DNA of 64,000 bases from an uncultured Caldilineaceae bacterium (lineage in GTDB: Bacteria > Chloroflexota > Anaerolineae > Caldilineales > Caldilineaceae). This document shows, one piece after another, positions 1-9,107 of this stretch; positions within the stretch are counted from its first letter, which is position 1; every line of letters starts with the position of its first letter. The notes beneath the pieces are model-generated. The model did no database searches and had not been told where the DNA came from. It saw nothing but the letters and a program-made list of their open reading frames with translations. The position numbers and the translations under genes are program-made. The stretch spans positions 62,001 to 126,000 of the forward strand of contig CATOTS010000024.1 in the NCBI GenBank assembly GCA_951813625.1. Direction: 5' to 3'.

Positions 1-1
1 C

Positions 2-640
2 CTCTACACCAAGAATACCCTGATCATCACCATTTCCGTCCTCGTCGGGCGTCTGCTCAGCGCCTCACTCGTTGCCTTCGCCTTCGCCCGCCTCCGCTTC
101 TATGCCCGCGATGTCCTCTTCTTCATCGTCCTCAGTACGATGATGATTCCAAGCCAGGTCACAATCATTCCTCTCTACATCATATTCACCAAGCTGAAAT
201 GGATCGATACATATCTCCCTCTGACCGTTCCTGCATGGTTCGGCGGAGGCGCATTCTTCATCTTTCTGTTACGTCAATTCATGATGACCATCAATCCCGA
301 AATGGACGACGCCGCCCGCATAGATGGCTGCAGTTTTATCGGCGTTTACTGGCGGATAGTCCTGCCACTGATCAAACCGGCGTTGGTCACTGTCGCCATC
401 TTTTCGTTCATGTTCGCCTGGAATGACTTCCTCGGACCGGTCATCTTCCTTCGCAGCCTGGAAAAGCAGACTCTCGCCGTCGGCGTGCACTTCGTCAACG
501 CAACCGCCTCGCCGGCTAGGAGGCCGGTCATTACCGTTGTCATGGCCGTGTCGACACTGATGATGGTTCCCCCGACGCTGGTCTTCTTCGCCCTCCAGCG
601 CTACTTCATCCAGGGCGTTGTGGTTACAGGCATCAAGTGA
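2..640 (+). CDS. Carbohydrate ABC transporter permease, MalG type (5' truncated)
   Basis: This is an inner-membrane subunit of a binding-protein-dependent sugar importer. The reading frame is open from base 2, so the N-terminus lies outside the window; 212 residues are visible. It has hydrophobic segments and the conserved EAA loop of MalG-type permeases (EMDDAARIDGCS then a PLIKPAL tail, about visible residues 99-128), which docks onto the ATPase. The C-terminus ends in the family-typical 'QRYFIQGVVVTGIK'. It lies 293 bases before a sugar-binding lipoprotein and a MalF-type permease on the same strand. The order G-binding protein-F could form one transporter, or this gene could close an upstream operon. 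No ATPase is nearby. Confidence 0.9.
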   Translation, partial: LYTKNTLIITISVLVGRLLSASLVAFAFARLRFYARDVLFFIVLSTMMIPSQVTIIPLYIIFTKLKWIDTYLPLTVPAWFGGGAFFIFLLRQFMMTINPEMDDAARIDGCSFIGVYWRIVLPLIKPALVTVAIFSFMFAWNDFLGPVIFLRSLEKQTLAVGVHFVNATASPARRPVITVVMAVSTLMMVPPTLVFFALQRYFIQGVVVTGIK

Positions 641-933
641 GTTGTCATTTGAACGCTGACTGCATTTCTCAAGATCCTGCCAGCTGTTGCCTGCAGCCGC
701 GCATAACGAACACGACGCGGGACGCAAGTTCCTCCCGCGCATAGGGGCCGCGCACAACGCGGCCGAAAGGAGGCGCCTCCCCAACAGTTCTCGGCTAGGT
801 TGTTCAAGTGGAAAGAGCTGGAAGGGCAACACCAGGCTGAATTCTGTGCCCTGCTTATGCACTGGAAGCCTCTGGTGGACGCCAACGCCGCTCCCACACA
901 CCTGCATTCAGACCGTTCAAGGAGGGAAATCGA

Positions 934-2268
934 ATGATGTCGAAGGTGAACGAGCAATCAGGATTTTCGAGAAGACAGCTTTTGAAGGGCCTCGCCGTCG
1001 CGACAGGTGCCGCAGCCGTCGCCGCCTGTGCGCCGCCCGCAGCTACAGCGCCCGCGGATGGCGACTCAGATGGAGGGATGACCGAGCGGACTCGCGTCCG
1101 CTGCTCGAACTTCATCGCTGTCATGAAACCGCAGGCGGAGCTCTACAACGAAATCAACGAGAACTACATCGTCGACTTCGAGGTCGCGCCCTGGGGCGAA
1201 ATGTACGAAAGAATCCTCCTCGACGTTGCCGCCGGCACACCCCCCGACTGCATGGTCTTCACCGGCCCGTGGTGGTACGGACTCATGATCCAAAAAGTCA
1301 CGCACCCGCTGAATGACCTCCTGCAACAGGCCGACGCCGACGGCACCATCGACCTCGACCTCTACGTAGTTCCCCCCGAAAAGGTTGGCGGCTACGATGG
1401 CGAGATCTGGGGCACCGCCTACAATCCCCCCAACCTGCGCGCACTCTGGCACAACGTGCAGCTCTTTGACGAAGCCGGCGCCGACCATCCCACCGACGAC
1501 TGGACCTGGGACGACCTCACCGAGGCTCTCCTCAAAGTGAGCGACCCCCCCAACCGCTTCGGCATGACCCCGGTCTTCCTCTGGCTCTGGCAGGAAATGA
1601 TCTGGTCCAACGGCGGCGAACTGATCAGCGAAGACTTCTCAACCTGCCATTTGGATATGCCCGAATCTATCCAGGCCATCCAACAGGCCGCCGACTGGGC
1701 GCTCGAACACGAGGTCGTGCTCATGCCTGCCGACCGCGGCCTCCTCGGCGACAACGTCTTCGGCAGCGGCAAGCTCGGCTGCGTCATGCACGCCTTCTCC
1801 GACTGGGACACCCACCTCGTCTGGACCAACAACGACGAGTTCCCCATCGAGCTGCACTACTTCCCAACCTCACCCAATACAGGCAAGCGCGCCCACAGCG
1901 GTGAGGTCCACATCGCCGCCATGTTCGATGGCGAAAACTTCGACGGCGGCTGGGACTACTTCCTCTGGTCAACCACCAGCGAGGAAGCCCTGGGAATCCA
2001 GATGCTCGACGTTGGCATCAACTGTGCCTACAACCAGGACTACTACATCGAACAAATGACCGGCGCGCGCCGCGAGTGGTACGCACGCGCCCGCCAGTAC
2101 GAAGGGATCATGGACGACATCCGCCTGGACTGGGTCGGACCCAAGAGCCAGGAGATCTGGAATCTCTTCAACGCTTCCATCGACAGCATCTACCTGCAGG
2201 AAAAGACGGTGGAAGAGGCGATGGTCGACGTTACCGCAGATATCAACGCCGTGATCGCCGAAGGATAG
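934..2268 (+). CDS. Sugar ABC transporter substrate-binding lipoprotein (family 1)
   Basis: Extracellular solute-binding protein of 444 residues that captures a sugar or oligosaccharide and delivers it to a MalF/MalG-type permease pair. The N-terminus has a twin-arginine-like motif (SRRQLLKG, residues 12-19), a hydrophobic stretch and a lipobox ending VAAC followed by a low-complexity Ala/Pro linker. It is therefore probably exported by Tat and lipid-anchored. The rest resembles SBP_bac_1 proteins, with many aromatic residues as in sugar-binding clefts. The start is backed by AAGGAGG about 10 bases upstream; a second ATG follows immediately at 937. A stem-loop sits just after the stop, before the permease gene. 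The ligand is unknown, but downstream arabinofuranosidases make arabinose-containing oligosaccharides a reasonable guess. Confidence 0.88.
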   Translation: MMSKVNEQSGFSRRQLLKGLAVATGAAAVAACAPPAATAPADGDSDGGMTERTRVRCSNFIAVMKPQAELYNEINENYIVDFEVAPWGEMYERILLDVAAGTPPDCMVFTGPWWYGLMIQKVTHPLNDLLQQADADGTIDLDLYVVPPEKVGGYDGEIWGTAYNPPNLRALWHNVQLFDEAGADHPTDDWTWDDLTEALLKVSDPPNRFGMTPVFLWLWQEMIWSNGGELISEDFSTCHLDMPESIQAIQQAADWALEHEVVLMPADRGLLGDNVFGSGKLGCVMHAFSDWDTHLVWTNNDEFPIELHYFPTSPNTGKRAHSGEVHIAAMFDGENFDGGWDYFLWSTTSEEALGIQMLDVGINCAYNQDYYIEQMTGARREWYARARQYEGIMDDIRLDWVGPKSQEIWNLFNASIDSIYLQEKTVEEAMVDVTADINAVIAEG

Positions 2269-2287
2269 CGGAACACAAGCGAATAAT

Positions 2288-2317
2288 GGGGAGAGAGAAC
2301 TGCGCTTCTCTCTCCCC
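2288..2317 (+). promoter_or_regulatory. Intercistronic stem-loop after the sugar-binding protein gene
   Basis: A perfect 12-bp inverted repeat (2288-2299 pairs with 2306-2317) with a 6-base loop lies between the binding-protein stop and the permease start. No clear T-run follows. By analogy with malE-malF it may protect the upstream mRNA or attenuate, giving more binding protein than permease. The hairpin is seen directly; the role is inferred. Confidence 0.6.
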
Positions 2318-2356
2318 CTCTCTTCGCACTCAGACTCGAACAGACGAGGCAACCGT

Positions 2357-3292
2357 ATGGCAATCAGCGAACAGAGCGCACAGGTGAGATCGCGGCCCTG
2401 GAACGTCTCAAGAAACGTGCTCGAAGAGCACTTGACCGCCCTTCTGTGTATTTCTCCCTGGCTGATCGGCTTTCTGGCCTTCGAAATCGGACCAATCCTG
2501 ACCGCCTTCTGGCTCAGCCTCACGAAGTACAACATCATCAAACCGGCCAAATTCATCGGCTTGAGCAACTACCAGGAGATGTTCACAACCGACAAACTCT
2601 TCTGGCAGAGCCTCAAAGTCAGCGCCAATTACGCCGCTGGTAGCGTTGTCCTCGGCATTGTCCTTGGTGTCGGTCTCGCGCTGCTGCTCAATCAGAACGT
2701 CCGCGGAATCGCCTTCTATCGCACCGGCTTCTATCTGCCCGCTGTCGTTTCCGGCGTCGCCGTCGCCTATATGTGGATCCTGGTCCTGCAGCAGGAAGGT
2801 ATTCTCAACGCCATGCTGGGTTACATCGGCATCGACGGCCCGAACTGGCTCTACACCAGGGAGTGGGCCCTGCCCGCCTTCATCCTCATGAGCCTCTGGC
2901 AGGTGGGAGGGGGAATGGTTCTCTACCTGGCCGGCCTCCAAGGCGTGCCTACCGAACTCTATGAGGCCGCCTCGATCGACGGCGCCGGCCGCGTCGCCAA
3001 ATTCTGGAACGTTACCCTCCCCATGATCTCGCCCGTCATCTTCTTCAATTTCATCATCGGCATCATCGGCTCCTTCCAGGTCTTTACCGGCGGATTCATT
3101 ATCACCAAGGGCGGCCCGGTCGACGCCACCATGTTCTACGTCCTCCACCTCTATTTCAAAGCCTTCGAGTCGCTGCGTATGGGATACGGTTCCGCGCTCG
3201 GCGTCGTGCTGTTTGCCATCATCATGGCCCTCACCTATCTCGCATTCCGCGCCTCGAACAGGTTGGTCTATTACGAAGGAAGACTTCGTTGA
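2357..3292 (+). CDS. Sugar ABC transporter permease, MalF/UgpA type
   Basis: Inner-membrane permease subunit of 311 residues with about six hydrophobic segments. The EAA loop is visible as ELYEAASIDGAGRVAKFWNV near residues 201-220, followed by the PMISPVIFFN segment. It pairs with a MalG-type subunit and takes substrate from the binding lipoprotein encoded just upstream. The N-terminal 30 residues are polar and cytoplasmic. No MalG gene follows, so the partner is probably the truncated permease at the window start. The gene continues directly (34-base gap) into a GH127-like glycosidase, suggesting one transcript for uptake and hydrolysis. Confidence 0.88.
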   Translation: MAISEQSAQVRSRPWNVSRNVLEEHLTALLCISPWLIGFLAFEIGPILTAFWLSLTKYNIIKPAKFIGLSNYQEMFTTDKLFWQSLKVSANYAAGSVVLGIVLGVGLALLLNQNVRGIAFYRTGFYLPAVVSGVAVAYMWILVLQQEGILNAMLGYIGIDGPNWLYTREWALPAFILMSLWQVGGGMVLYLAGLQGVPTELYEAASIDGAGRVAKFWNVTLPMISPVIFFNFIIGIIGSFQVFTGGFIITKGGPVDATMFYVLHLYFKAFESLRMGYGSALGVVLFAIIMALTYLAFRASNRLVYYEGRLR

Positions 3293-3326
3293 CGTCAGTT
3301 GACAGCACGCCCGAAAGGACCCCTCC

Positions 3327-5225
3327 ATGCCAAACGACGAGAACTCCGCCTACCCCCCGCCTGATTTTCCCGCCCCCAAAGTGCCGGGCGATAGGTATGA
3401 AGCCGAGGTGCCGGATACGCTCGACCTCGCCGAACGGGCCGCCCTCGCCATCAACGGGATCGCCGGCGGGCTCGACGCCGACCTCGACCACCAGATGTGG
3501 TTCCTCGTCAACTACGCCTGCAATCCCGCTAGCATGCGCCACCACGCCGCCGACGCCACCTGCGACGCGCTGCTGGCCCCTACGCTGGCCCTCCTCCGCA
3601 CCATGAGCGGCAGTACCGCCCACATCGAGGCGGAAGTGGGGCTGATTGAACATCTCCTGCGTGATACCTCGCCCGAGGATGGGCTCTACTACAATGTCTA
3701 CAGCCCGGACAAGCCCTGGCATTCGGAATACGGACACGCCCACAGGGGCCTGATCCCCGAAGACTTTGCCGTCACCGTCGCCCAGGCCCACTGGCTGGAG
3801 GCGATGATCTTTTGGCGCGAACTGACCGGCGAACCCGCCTGGGAAACGCGCATTCGCAAGATGGTGGACGGGCTGATCGACATCGCCGTCTACAAGGACG
3901 ACTACGCCTACTACCCCGACGGCGGCTTCGCTGAGGTCTGCGGCTACCCCCGCTCCGGTTGGCGTCACACCGATGAACCCGAGGATGACTACAACAACGC
4001 CGAAGGCTCGGTCACCAGCTACTACGGCGACATCCTCCGCGTGCTGCCGCTCTGGTATCAGGCAAGCGGCGACGAGCGCGCCCTTGATCTGGCCGGCCGT
4101 CTCTCTCGCTTCTGTATGCAGCCGCGCTTCTGGGGCGGCAACCCCGAACCGGTCATGGTTGCCGGCAACGAGTTGGGTCATTTCAACTTTCACGCCCACA
4201 ACCGCCTCCTCATCCTCGCCGGCATGGTCGAATACGCCCACATGGCCAACGACGCCCGTGTTCTCGAATTCGCACAGCGCGGCTTCGAGTTTGCCATGAC
4301 CATCGGCGTTGCCAAGCTGGGTTGGGTCACGGCGCCCTTCTGGGGCGGCAATCACGTCGGCATGAATGAGGCCTGCACCTTCTTCGACCTGCTCAGGTTG
4401 GGAGTCCGGCTGAGCGATGCCGGCGCCGGCGACTATTGGGACTGCGTCGACGCCGTCGTGCGCAACCATCTGGCCGAACAGCAGCTCACCGACGCCGAAA
4501 TCTTGCGCGGCATAGTGGAGGCCAGTCCCCCCAGGGGCGAGCCTTCGATCCAGCTCAGCCAGAGCAATCAGGGAGAGTGCAACGAAAACGTGATCGAGCG
4601 GACACTCGGTATGTTCGGCTCCTGCGCCACCCCCGTCGGCATCCCCCAACCCTGGGTCATGCAGTGCTGTAGCGCAAACGCGCCCAGGGCGTTGTACTAC
4701 GCGTGGGAAGGGGCCTTGCGCCACGACAAAGGCACCGTAACCGTCAACCTGCTGCTCAACCGCGCCTCGGCCTGGGCAGATGTCGACAGCTATCTACCCT
4801 ATGAGGGCAAGGTGCTGATTCATGTCAAGGACGCCGAGCGGGTCGCCGTTCGCCTCGCGTCATGGGTCCCGCGCAGCGAGTTACAGACACGCGTGAACGG
4901 CGTCGCGCGCGAGGGCGCCCGACTCGGCAGCTACTTGATGATCGACGAGCTGAAACCGGGTGACACGATCGCGCTGGCTTTCCCAGTCCAGGAGTCCAAT
5001 GCGACCTACACCGGCAACGCCCACCGCCCCGGCAGCAGCAGCAGCAAGGTGCGCGAAACGCAATACCGCTGCACCTTCCGCGGCAGCACAATTGTCGACA
5101 TCTCGCCACGCGACGAGGATCCGACCACGTACCCCTTCTATCGACGCCAGCACATGCGCCAGGATACCGCGCCGATGAAGCGGGTAACCCGCTTTGTGCC
5201 CGAACGGACCATTGTCAACTGGTAA
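3327..5225 (+). CDS. GH127-like (DUF1680) putative beta-L-arabinofuranosidase
   Basis: A 632-residue protein resembling the GH127/DUF1680 family, whose characterised member HypBA1 removes beta-L-arabinofuranose using a zinc-bound cysteine nucleophile. The (alpha/alpha)6 barrel occupies about the first 470 residues and beta-sandwich segments follow. The family's Glu-x-Cys pair is visible as E348-A-C350 (MNEACTFFD) and the Cys-Cys pair as C447-C448 (CCSANAPR), matching HypBA1 Glu338/Cys340 and Cys417/Cys418 in order. No signal peptide is seen, so hydrolysis would be cytoplasmic after import. It follows the MalF-type permease and precedes a GH51 arabinofuranosidase after a gene on the other strand. 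Substrate assignment is by family only; GH127 also contains other specificities. Confidence 0.8.
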   Translation: MPNDENSAYPPPDFPAPKVPGDRYEAEVPDTLDLAERAALAINGIAGGLDADLDHQMWFLVNYACNPASMRHHAADATCDALLAPTLALLRTMSGSTAHIEAEVGLIEHLLRDTSPEDGLYYNVYSPDKPWHSEYGHAHRGLIPEDFAVTVAQAHWLEAMIFWRELTGEPAWETRIRKMVDGLIDIAVYKDDYAYYPDGGFAEVCGYPRSGWRHTDEPEDDYNNAEGSVTSYYGDILRVLPLWYQASGDERALDLAGRLSRFCMQPRFWGGNPEPVMVAGNELGHFNFHAHNRLLILAGMVEYAHMANDARVLEFAQRGFEFAMTIGVAKLGWVTAPFWGGNHVGMNEACTFFDLLRLGVRLSDAGAGDYWDCVDAVVRNHLAEQQLTDAEILRGIVEASPPRGEPSIQLSQSNQGECNENVIERTLGMFGSCATPVGIPQPWVMQCCSANAPRALYYAWEGALRHDKGTVTVNLLLNRASAWADVDSYLPYEGKVLIHVKDAERVAVRLASWVPRSELQTRVNGVAREGARLGSYLMIDELKPGDTIALAFPVQESNATYTGNAHRPGSSSSKVRETQYRCTFRGSTIVDISPRDEDPTTYPFYRRQHMRQDTAPMKRVTRFVPERTIVNW

Positions 5226-5349
5226 AATTGAATCGGGAATCGAATCGCCGCGCCTGCACTTGGCTGCACAGACAACAAGCGGCAACAGCTTGGTCTGCAA
5301 TTTCAGCTCGAACTGATCTCAGCGCACAGAGAGGCGCGCTCGGCATCTC

Positions 5350-6258
5350 CTACGGCTTCAGTTTGGGCCAGACCCGCTTGTACACATGAGATCGTAGAGA
5401 ATCGGTCTTCCACGACGCCACCAGGGGAACTATCTCCCCGGGCAATCGTTTGGCCAGCTTGCTAACGGCGCTGTACGTTGCTCTGCGTACAACAGTACGC
5501 TCGTCCGCGGCCAGCTTCCTCAGTACCCCGATCAGCAGATCGAACTGCTTTGCGGCCTCCGCCGAGGATAGCGCCATCGCCACATTCCACTGTGCGCGTT
5601 CGTTTGCTCCTACCTGCCCCAACCATCCCGCCACCAGCTTAGGCTGGGCTTTGAGAAAGCTGTCGCCGATAGCATACGCGCCCATGTTCTTTCTGACATA
5701 CGGGTCGTCATCCTCCATCAGCGCTGCCAGGATCCCCAGCAATCGGCGGCATCTGTCCTCCGTCAGGTCCTTCGCAGCCCATGCGCTCGCAACAGCCGCC
5801 GCCCGTCTCAAATTGGGCGATTCGTGGCCTGCCAACTCCTCGATCGTTGGGAAAACCGCTTCGAAATCGGCGCATATAATCCGTCGCAAAGCGCTCGCCG
5901 CCCACTCCCTGACTTCCCAATTCTCGCTGTCCGCCAGCGCTAGCACGATCTCCTTCACCTCGGGCGGGTTGCGGTCGTATAATGGCGCCAGTAGCACAAG
6001 GCCAATTTCCTGGGCGCCTTCGTTTCCCGACCGCGCAAATGCAACGCCCGTCCTATATAACAACGCGGGTGAATCAGCGTAATGCCCCTCGATGAGCTTG
6101 GCCGCCTTCAGCTTGACTGCCTGCCGCGGCGTTCCGGCATGTGCCGTCTTCTGCCCATCCAGGACCGCGAAGAGGCCCTCTAGCTCCTCCTCCTTGAGCG
6201 CTGCGACGAATGTCTCTTGCCAGGAATTGGCCTCGTTCGCGCTGCTTTTTCTGCTCAT
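5350..6258 (-). CDS. HEAT-repeat protein of the DNA alkylation repeat (AlkD/AlkC-like) kind
   Basis: The ORF is open from 6330, but the ATG at 6258 (protein starting MSRKSSANE, 302 residues) has GGAAG 7 bases upstream and is preferred. The protein is all-helical with tandem HEAT-like units. Phrases such as NWEVREWAASALRR and DDPYVRKNMGAYAIGDSF resemble DNA alkylation repeat proteins, which bind or excise N3/N7-alkylated bases. No signal peptide or membrane segment is seen. It stands alone on the minus strand between two arabinofuranosidase genes on the plus strand, so it is not part of that operon. Catalytic residues of AlkD could not be placed with certainty. It could be a non-enzymatic HEAT scaffold. 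Confidence 0.65.
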   Translation of the reverse strand: MSRKSSANEANSWQETFVAALKEEELEGLFAVLDGQKTAHAGTPRQAVKLKAAKLIEGHYADSPALLYRTGVAFARSGNEGAQEIGLVLLAPLYDRNPPEVKEIVLALADSENWEVREWAASALRRIICADFEAVFPTIEELAGHESPNLRRAAAVASAWAAKDLTEDRCRRLLGILAALMEDDDPYVRKNMGAYAIGDSFLKAQPKLVAGWLGQVGANERAQWNVAMALSSAEAAKQFDLLIGVLRKLAADERTVVRRATYSAVSKLAKRLPGEIVPLVASWKTDSLRSHVYKRVWPKLKP

Positions 6259-6342
6259 TTTGTCTTCCTTGCTCCTTGGGTCTGAACGTGGCATGCTGGG
6301 CAGATGTGAAATATGGACAAACCTCCTCAACCGTCACCACTA

Positions 6343-6371
6343 GTTATAGCCAAGCCAAAGGCAAAATACAA
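6343..6371 (-). promoter_or_regulatory. Candidate sigma70 promoter for the HEAT-repeat gene
   Basis: On the minus strand TTGTAT (6371-6366) is followed by a 17-base spacer and TATAAC (6348-6343), about 85 bases upstream of the ATG at 6258. The -10 matches 5 of 6 consensus bases and the -35 only 3 of 6, so support is moderate. Confidence 0.4.
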
Positions 6372-6426
6372 CTATGTCAGGATCACGGCGGACCAGGGCA
6401 AACCGAGTTCGGTTCCCTAACCCAGT

Positions 6427-8034
6427 GTGGCTATGACAACTCCCGTGATCCGACTGACGCCTCGCACCGGCGCGCCGTCCGTCAGCCCCTACCTCTACAG
6501 CAGCTTCGCCGAGCACTTCGGCCGCTGCATCTACGACGGCATCTGGGTGGGGCGCGATTCAGACATCCCCAACGACGACGGCCTCCGCCGCGATACGCTC
6601 GAAGCCCTCTCCGAACTGTCGCTGCCCGCCGTCCGCTGGCCCGGCGGCAACTGGGCCGAGTACTACCACTGGCGCGACGGAGTCGGGCCGCCGCAGGAAC
6701 GCCCCCAACGCTACAACATCGAGTGGGGCATCCCCGAGAGCAACGCCTTCGGCACCCACGAATACATGCGCTTCTGTTCGTCGATCAATACCGAACCCTA
6801 CCTCGTGCTCAATGTCGCCAGCGGCACCGTGCAGGAGGCGCGCGACTGGGTCGAGTACTGCAACTCCGACCATGACAGCAACATCGTGCAGCTGCGGCGG
6901 ACCAACGGGCAGGAACGCGCCTGGCGCGTCAGCCTATGGGATGTTGGCAACGAGAGCTGGCACTCGGGCGGCCAGTTCCGCGCCCAGGACTATGTCGCCG
7001 CCTACCGCCGCTACTCCAACAAGCTCCGCATGCTGGGCACCGGCGACCGCGACAAGGCCTCCGCAATCAAGCTGTTCGCATGCGGGTCATGCCTCCTCTA
7101 CCGCGACTGGGACGCAGACTTCCTCGCCGGCATGAAGCAGACGCCGAACATGCTCCACACGGTCGACTACATCTCCGACCACATCTACCAGGGCCGCGAT
7201 CTCACCGACCGCGACTTTCCTGACGAGGATCACTATAGGCTCTTGAGCGAACTGGACACCTTGCAAGCCGAGCTCCAGCGCGCCGCCGGTCTGGCCAACG
7301 CCTACAGCACGGACCGCCACCCCATCGGTCTGGCCTTGGGCGAATGGGGCACCTGGTACAAGGGCGTCTGGATCACCAATCAGTTCCATCAAGCCAACAC
7401 GCTGCGCGACGCCCTCTTCACCGCCTCCGGATTTCACCTCTTTCACACCTTCGCCGGCGCCCTCTATATTGCCAACATGTCGATGACGGTCAACGCGCTC
7501 CAATGCCTGCTGCAGACCTTCGGGCCGGCGGCGATCAAAACGCCGACATACCACATCTACCGCATGTACATGCCCCACCGCAACGGCACTCTCCTGGACT
7601 GCAACCTCGCCGGCGCGCCCACCCTGCCTGACCCCGAAACGCCGGGACGGCCGGCGCTTTCCGTCTCCGCCACCGCATCGAGCGCAGGCCTCTTCGTTAC
7701 AATCGTAAACGCCGACCTCTCCACCGGCATAGAGTCACGTCTCCTGCTGCCCGCTGCGTTCACGGCCACCGCCGTCTCTTCCGAACGCTTGACCGCACAC
7801 GACATTCGCGTCGAAAATACTGTCGAGGATCCCAACGCGGTCAGCCCGGCCCCGGCCGGCGTGGAAATGCCCGAAATGGGTCGTTGCCAACTCACCCTAC
7901 CTGCCAAGTCTGTCACGGCAGTCCATTTTCGCGGCCACTGGGCCGAGTCGCTCACAGCGAATACCTCGCAGCCAACCCAGGCTGACCGCGACCGCCAGAT
8001 GCGGGAACGCAGCGAGACCGAAGTCAAAGTGTAA
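6427..8034 (+). CDS. GH51 alpha-L-arabinofuranosidase
   Basis: A 535-residue intracellular-type arabinofuranosidase that releases terminal alpha-L-arabinofuranose. The (beta/alpha)8 barrel shows RWPGGN near residue 71. The acid/base glutamate is in LWDVGNESW (E176) and the nucleophile glutamate in LGEWGTWY (E306). Their order and spacing fit GH51 enzymes such as Geobacillus AbfA (E175/E294). A C-terminal beta-sandwich follows (about 380-520). The start is GTG at 6427, with an in-frame ATG at 6433; neither has a strong Shine-Dalgarno. It heads a run of closely spaced genes (two dehydrogenases, an isomerase, a ThuA protein). With the GH127-like gene it suggests breakdown of an arabinose-decorated glycan. 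Confidence 0.88.
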   Translation: MAMTTPVIRLTPRTGAPSVSPYLYSSFAEHFGRCIYDGIWVGRDSDIPNDDGLRRDTLEALSELSLPAVRWPGGNWAEYYHWRDGVGPPQERPQRYNIEWGIPESNAFGTHEYMRFCSSINTEPYLVLNVASGTVQEARDWVEYCNSDHDSNIVQLRRTNGQERAWRVSLWDVGNESWHSGGQFRAQDYVAAYRRYSNKLRMLGTGDRDKASAIKLFACGSCLLYRDWDADFLAGMKQTPNMLHTVDYISDHIYQGRDLTDRDFPDEDHYRLLSELDTLQAELQRAAGLANAYSTDRHPIGLALGEWGTWYKGVWITNQFHQANTLRDALFTASGFHLFHTFAGALYIANMSMTVNALQCLLQTFGPAAIKTPTYHIYRMYMPHRNGTLLDCNLAGAPTLPDPETPGRPALSVSATASSAGLFVTIVNADLSTGIESRLLLPAAFTATAVSSERLTAHDIRVENTVEDPNAVSPAPAGVEMPEMGRCQLTLPAKSVTAVHFRGHWAESLTANTSQPTQADRDRQMRERSETEVKV

Positions 8035-8084
8035 TCTCAACCTAAGGTCGTCGACTGAATCCACAGGGTACGGGTCCGAACAAG

Positions 8085-9107
8085 ATGGAATACCAATTCG
8101 ACACTCAACGAATCGTTTTCTCAGCTCTGAACTGTGTAGAATATGAGTCTGCCCAGGCCCATTTTGAGTTGGGTCGCAACGACATTCTTCTTCAAAACCA
8201 GTACAGCCTGGTCAGTGCCGGCACCGAAATGGCCAAATTGACCGGCCTGGAGGAGGTTGACTATCCCTACATTCCCGGCAATCGGGCCATAAGCAAAGTG
8301 ATCGCAGCCGGCGAGGACGTGTCCGACCTGCAAGTCGGTGACCTCGTCTTCAGCCATACACCCCACGCGAGTCACGCCGCCGCCAGCGATTTCCGCATCC
8401 CCGTGCCCGGCAACGTGGATCCCAAGAACGCGGCCCTGGTCGGCTTGGCCTTGGTGGGAATGACAGCCGTGCGCGTCGGTCAGATTGAGTTGGGAGACCG
8501 CGTTGCCGTCATCGGCATGGGACTGGTAGGCAACCTGGCCGCTCAACTCTTGCAGCTGGCCGGAGCCGAGGTGGTCGTCATCGACCTCAACGCCACCCGC
8601 TTGGCCGCCGCACGCGCCTGCGGCCTTTCGCAAACCATAGACGCCGCCCAGGACGACGTACTTAACGCTGTGATGACCTCGACCAAGGGGCGCGGCGTGG
8701 ATGTCGTGGTCGAAGCCTCGGGCTCTGCCCAGGCAGCCGAACTTGCCGTCTCACTGACAGGGCGCGAAGGCGAAGGCATCGTCGTCCTCCTCGGCTCCCC
8801 GCGCAAGGCGCACGAGACCGACCTGACCCCCTTCCTCAACCATGTCCACCTCTGGCGCAACGGCTCCGTGACGCTGCGCGGCGCCCACGAATGGCGCTAT
8901 CCTCGCTACCACAGCCCCTACCAGAAGCACTCGATGGCGCGCAACGCCGAGATCATCTTCCGTCTCATGAGCCAGGACAGCCTCTGTACCGCGCCCCTTC
9001 TCACCCACGTTGCCAAACCTGACGCCGCTCCAGATGCTTATGCCGGACTGCAGCGCCAGCCCGATACCCACATGGGCGTCCTCTTCGATTGGACAGACGA
9101 ACAGTGA
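8085..9107 (+). CDS. Medium-chain (zinc-type) alcohol/polyol dehydrogenase
   Basis: A 340-residue medium-chain dehydrogenase/reductase. The N-terminal GroES-like fold is followed by a Rossmann domain with GMGLVGN (about residue 146) for NAD(P)H. The four-cysteine structural zinc cluster of classical alcohol dehydrogenases is absent, as in several sugar- or polyol-acting subfamilies. Its stop overlaps the next gene by 4 bases (GTGA), implying translational coupling to the isomerase. In this context it probably oxidises a sugar, sugar alcohol or derivative. A second, divergent family member lies 0.9 kb downstream. The substrate cannot be read from sequence. Confidence 0.8.
   Translation: MEYQFDTQRIVFSALNCVEYESAQAHFELGRNDILLQNQYSLVSAGTEMAKLTGLEEVDYPYIPGNRAISKVIAAGEDVSDLQVGDLVFSHTPHASHAAASDFRIPVPGNVDPKNAALVGLALVGMTAVRVGQIELGDRVAVIGMGLVGNLAAQLLQLAGAEVVVIDLNATRLAAARACGLSQTIDAAQDDVLNAVMTSTKGRGVDVVVEASGSAQAAELAVSLTGREGEGIVVLLGSPRKAHETDLTPFLNHVHLWRNGSVTLRGAHEWRYPRYHSPYQKHSMARNAEIIFRLMSQDSLCTAPLLTHVAKPDAAPDAYAGLQRQPDTHMGVLFDWTDEQ

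Noticed and set aside
746..764. GGCCGCG/CGCGGCC hairpin in the gap before the first binding-protein gene
   Set aside because: A 7-bp stem without a T-run in very GC-rich DNA; could easily be chance, so not called as a terminator.
3231..4724. 497-codon ORF on the minus strand opposite the GH127-like gene
   Set aside because: High-GC antisense shadow; the plus-strand product has family motifs and a good context, the antisense product has none.
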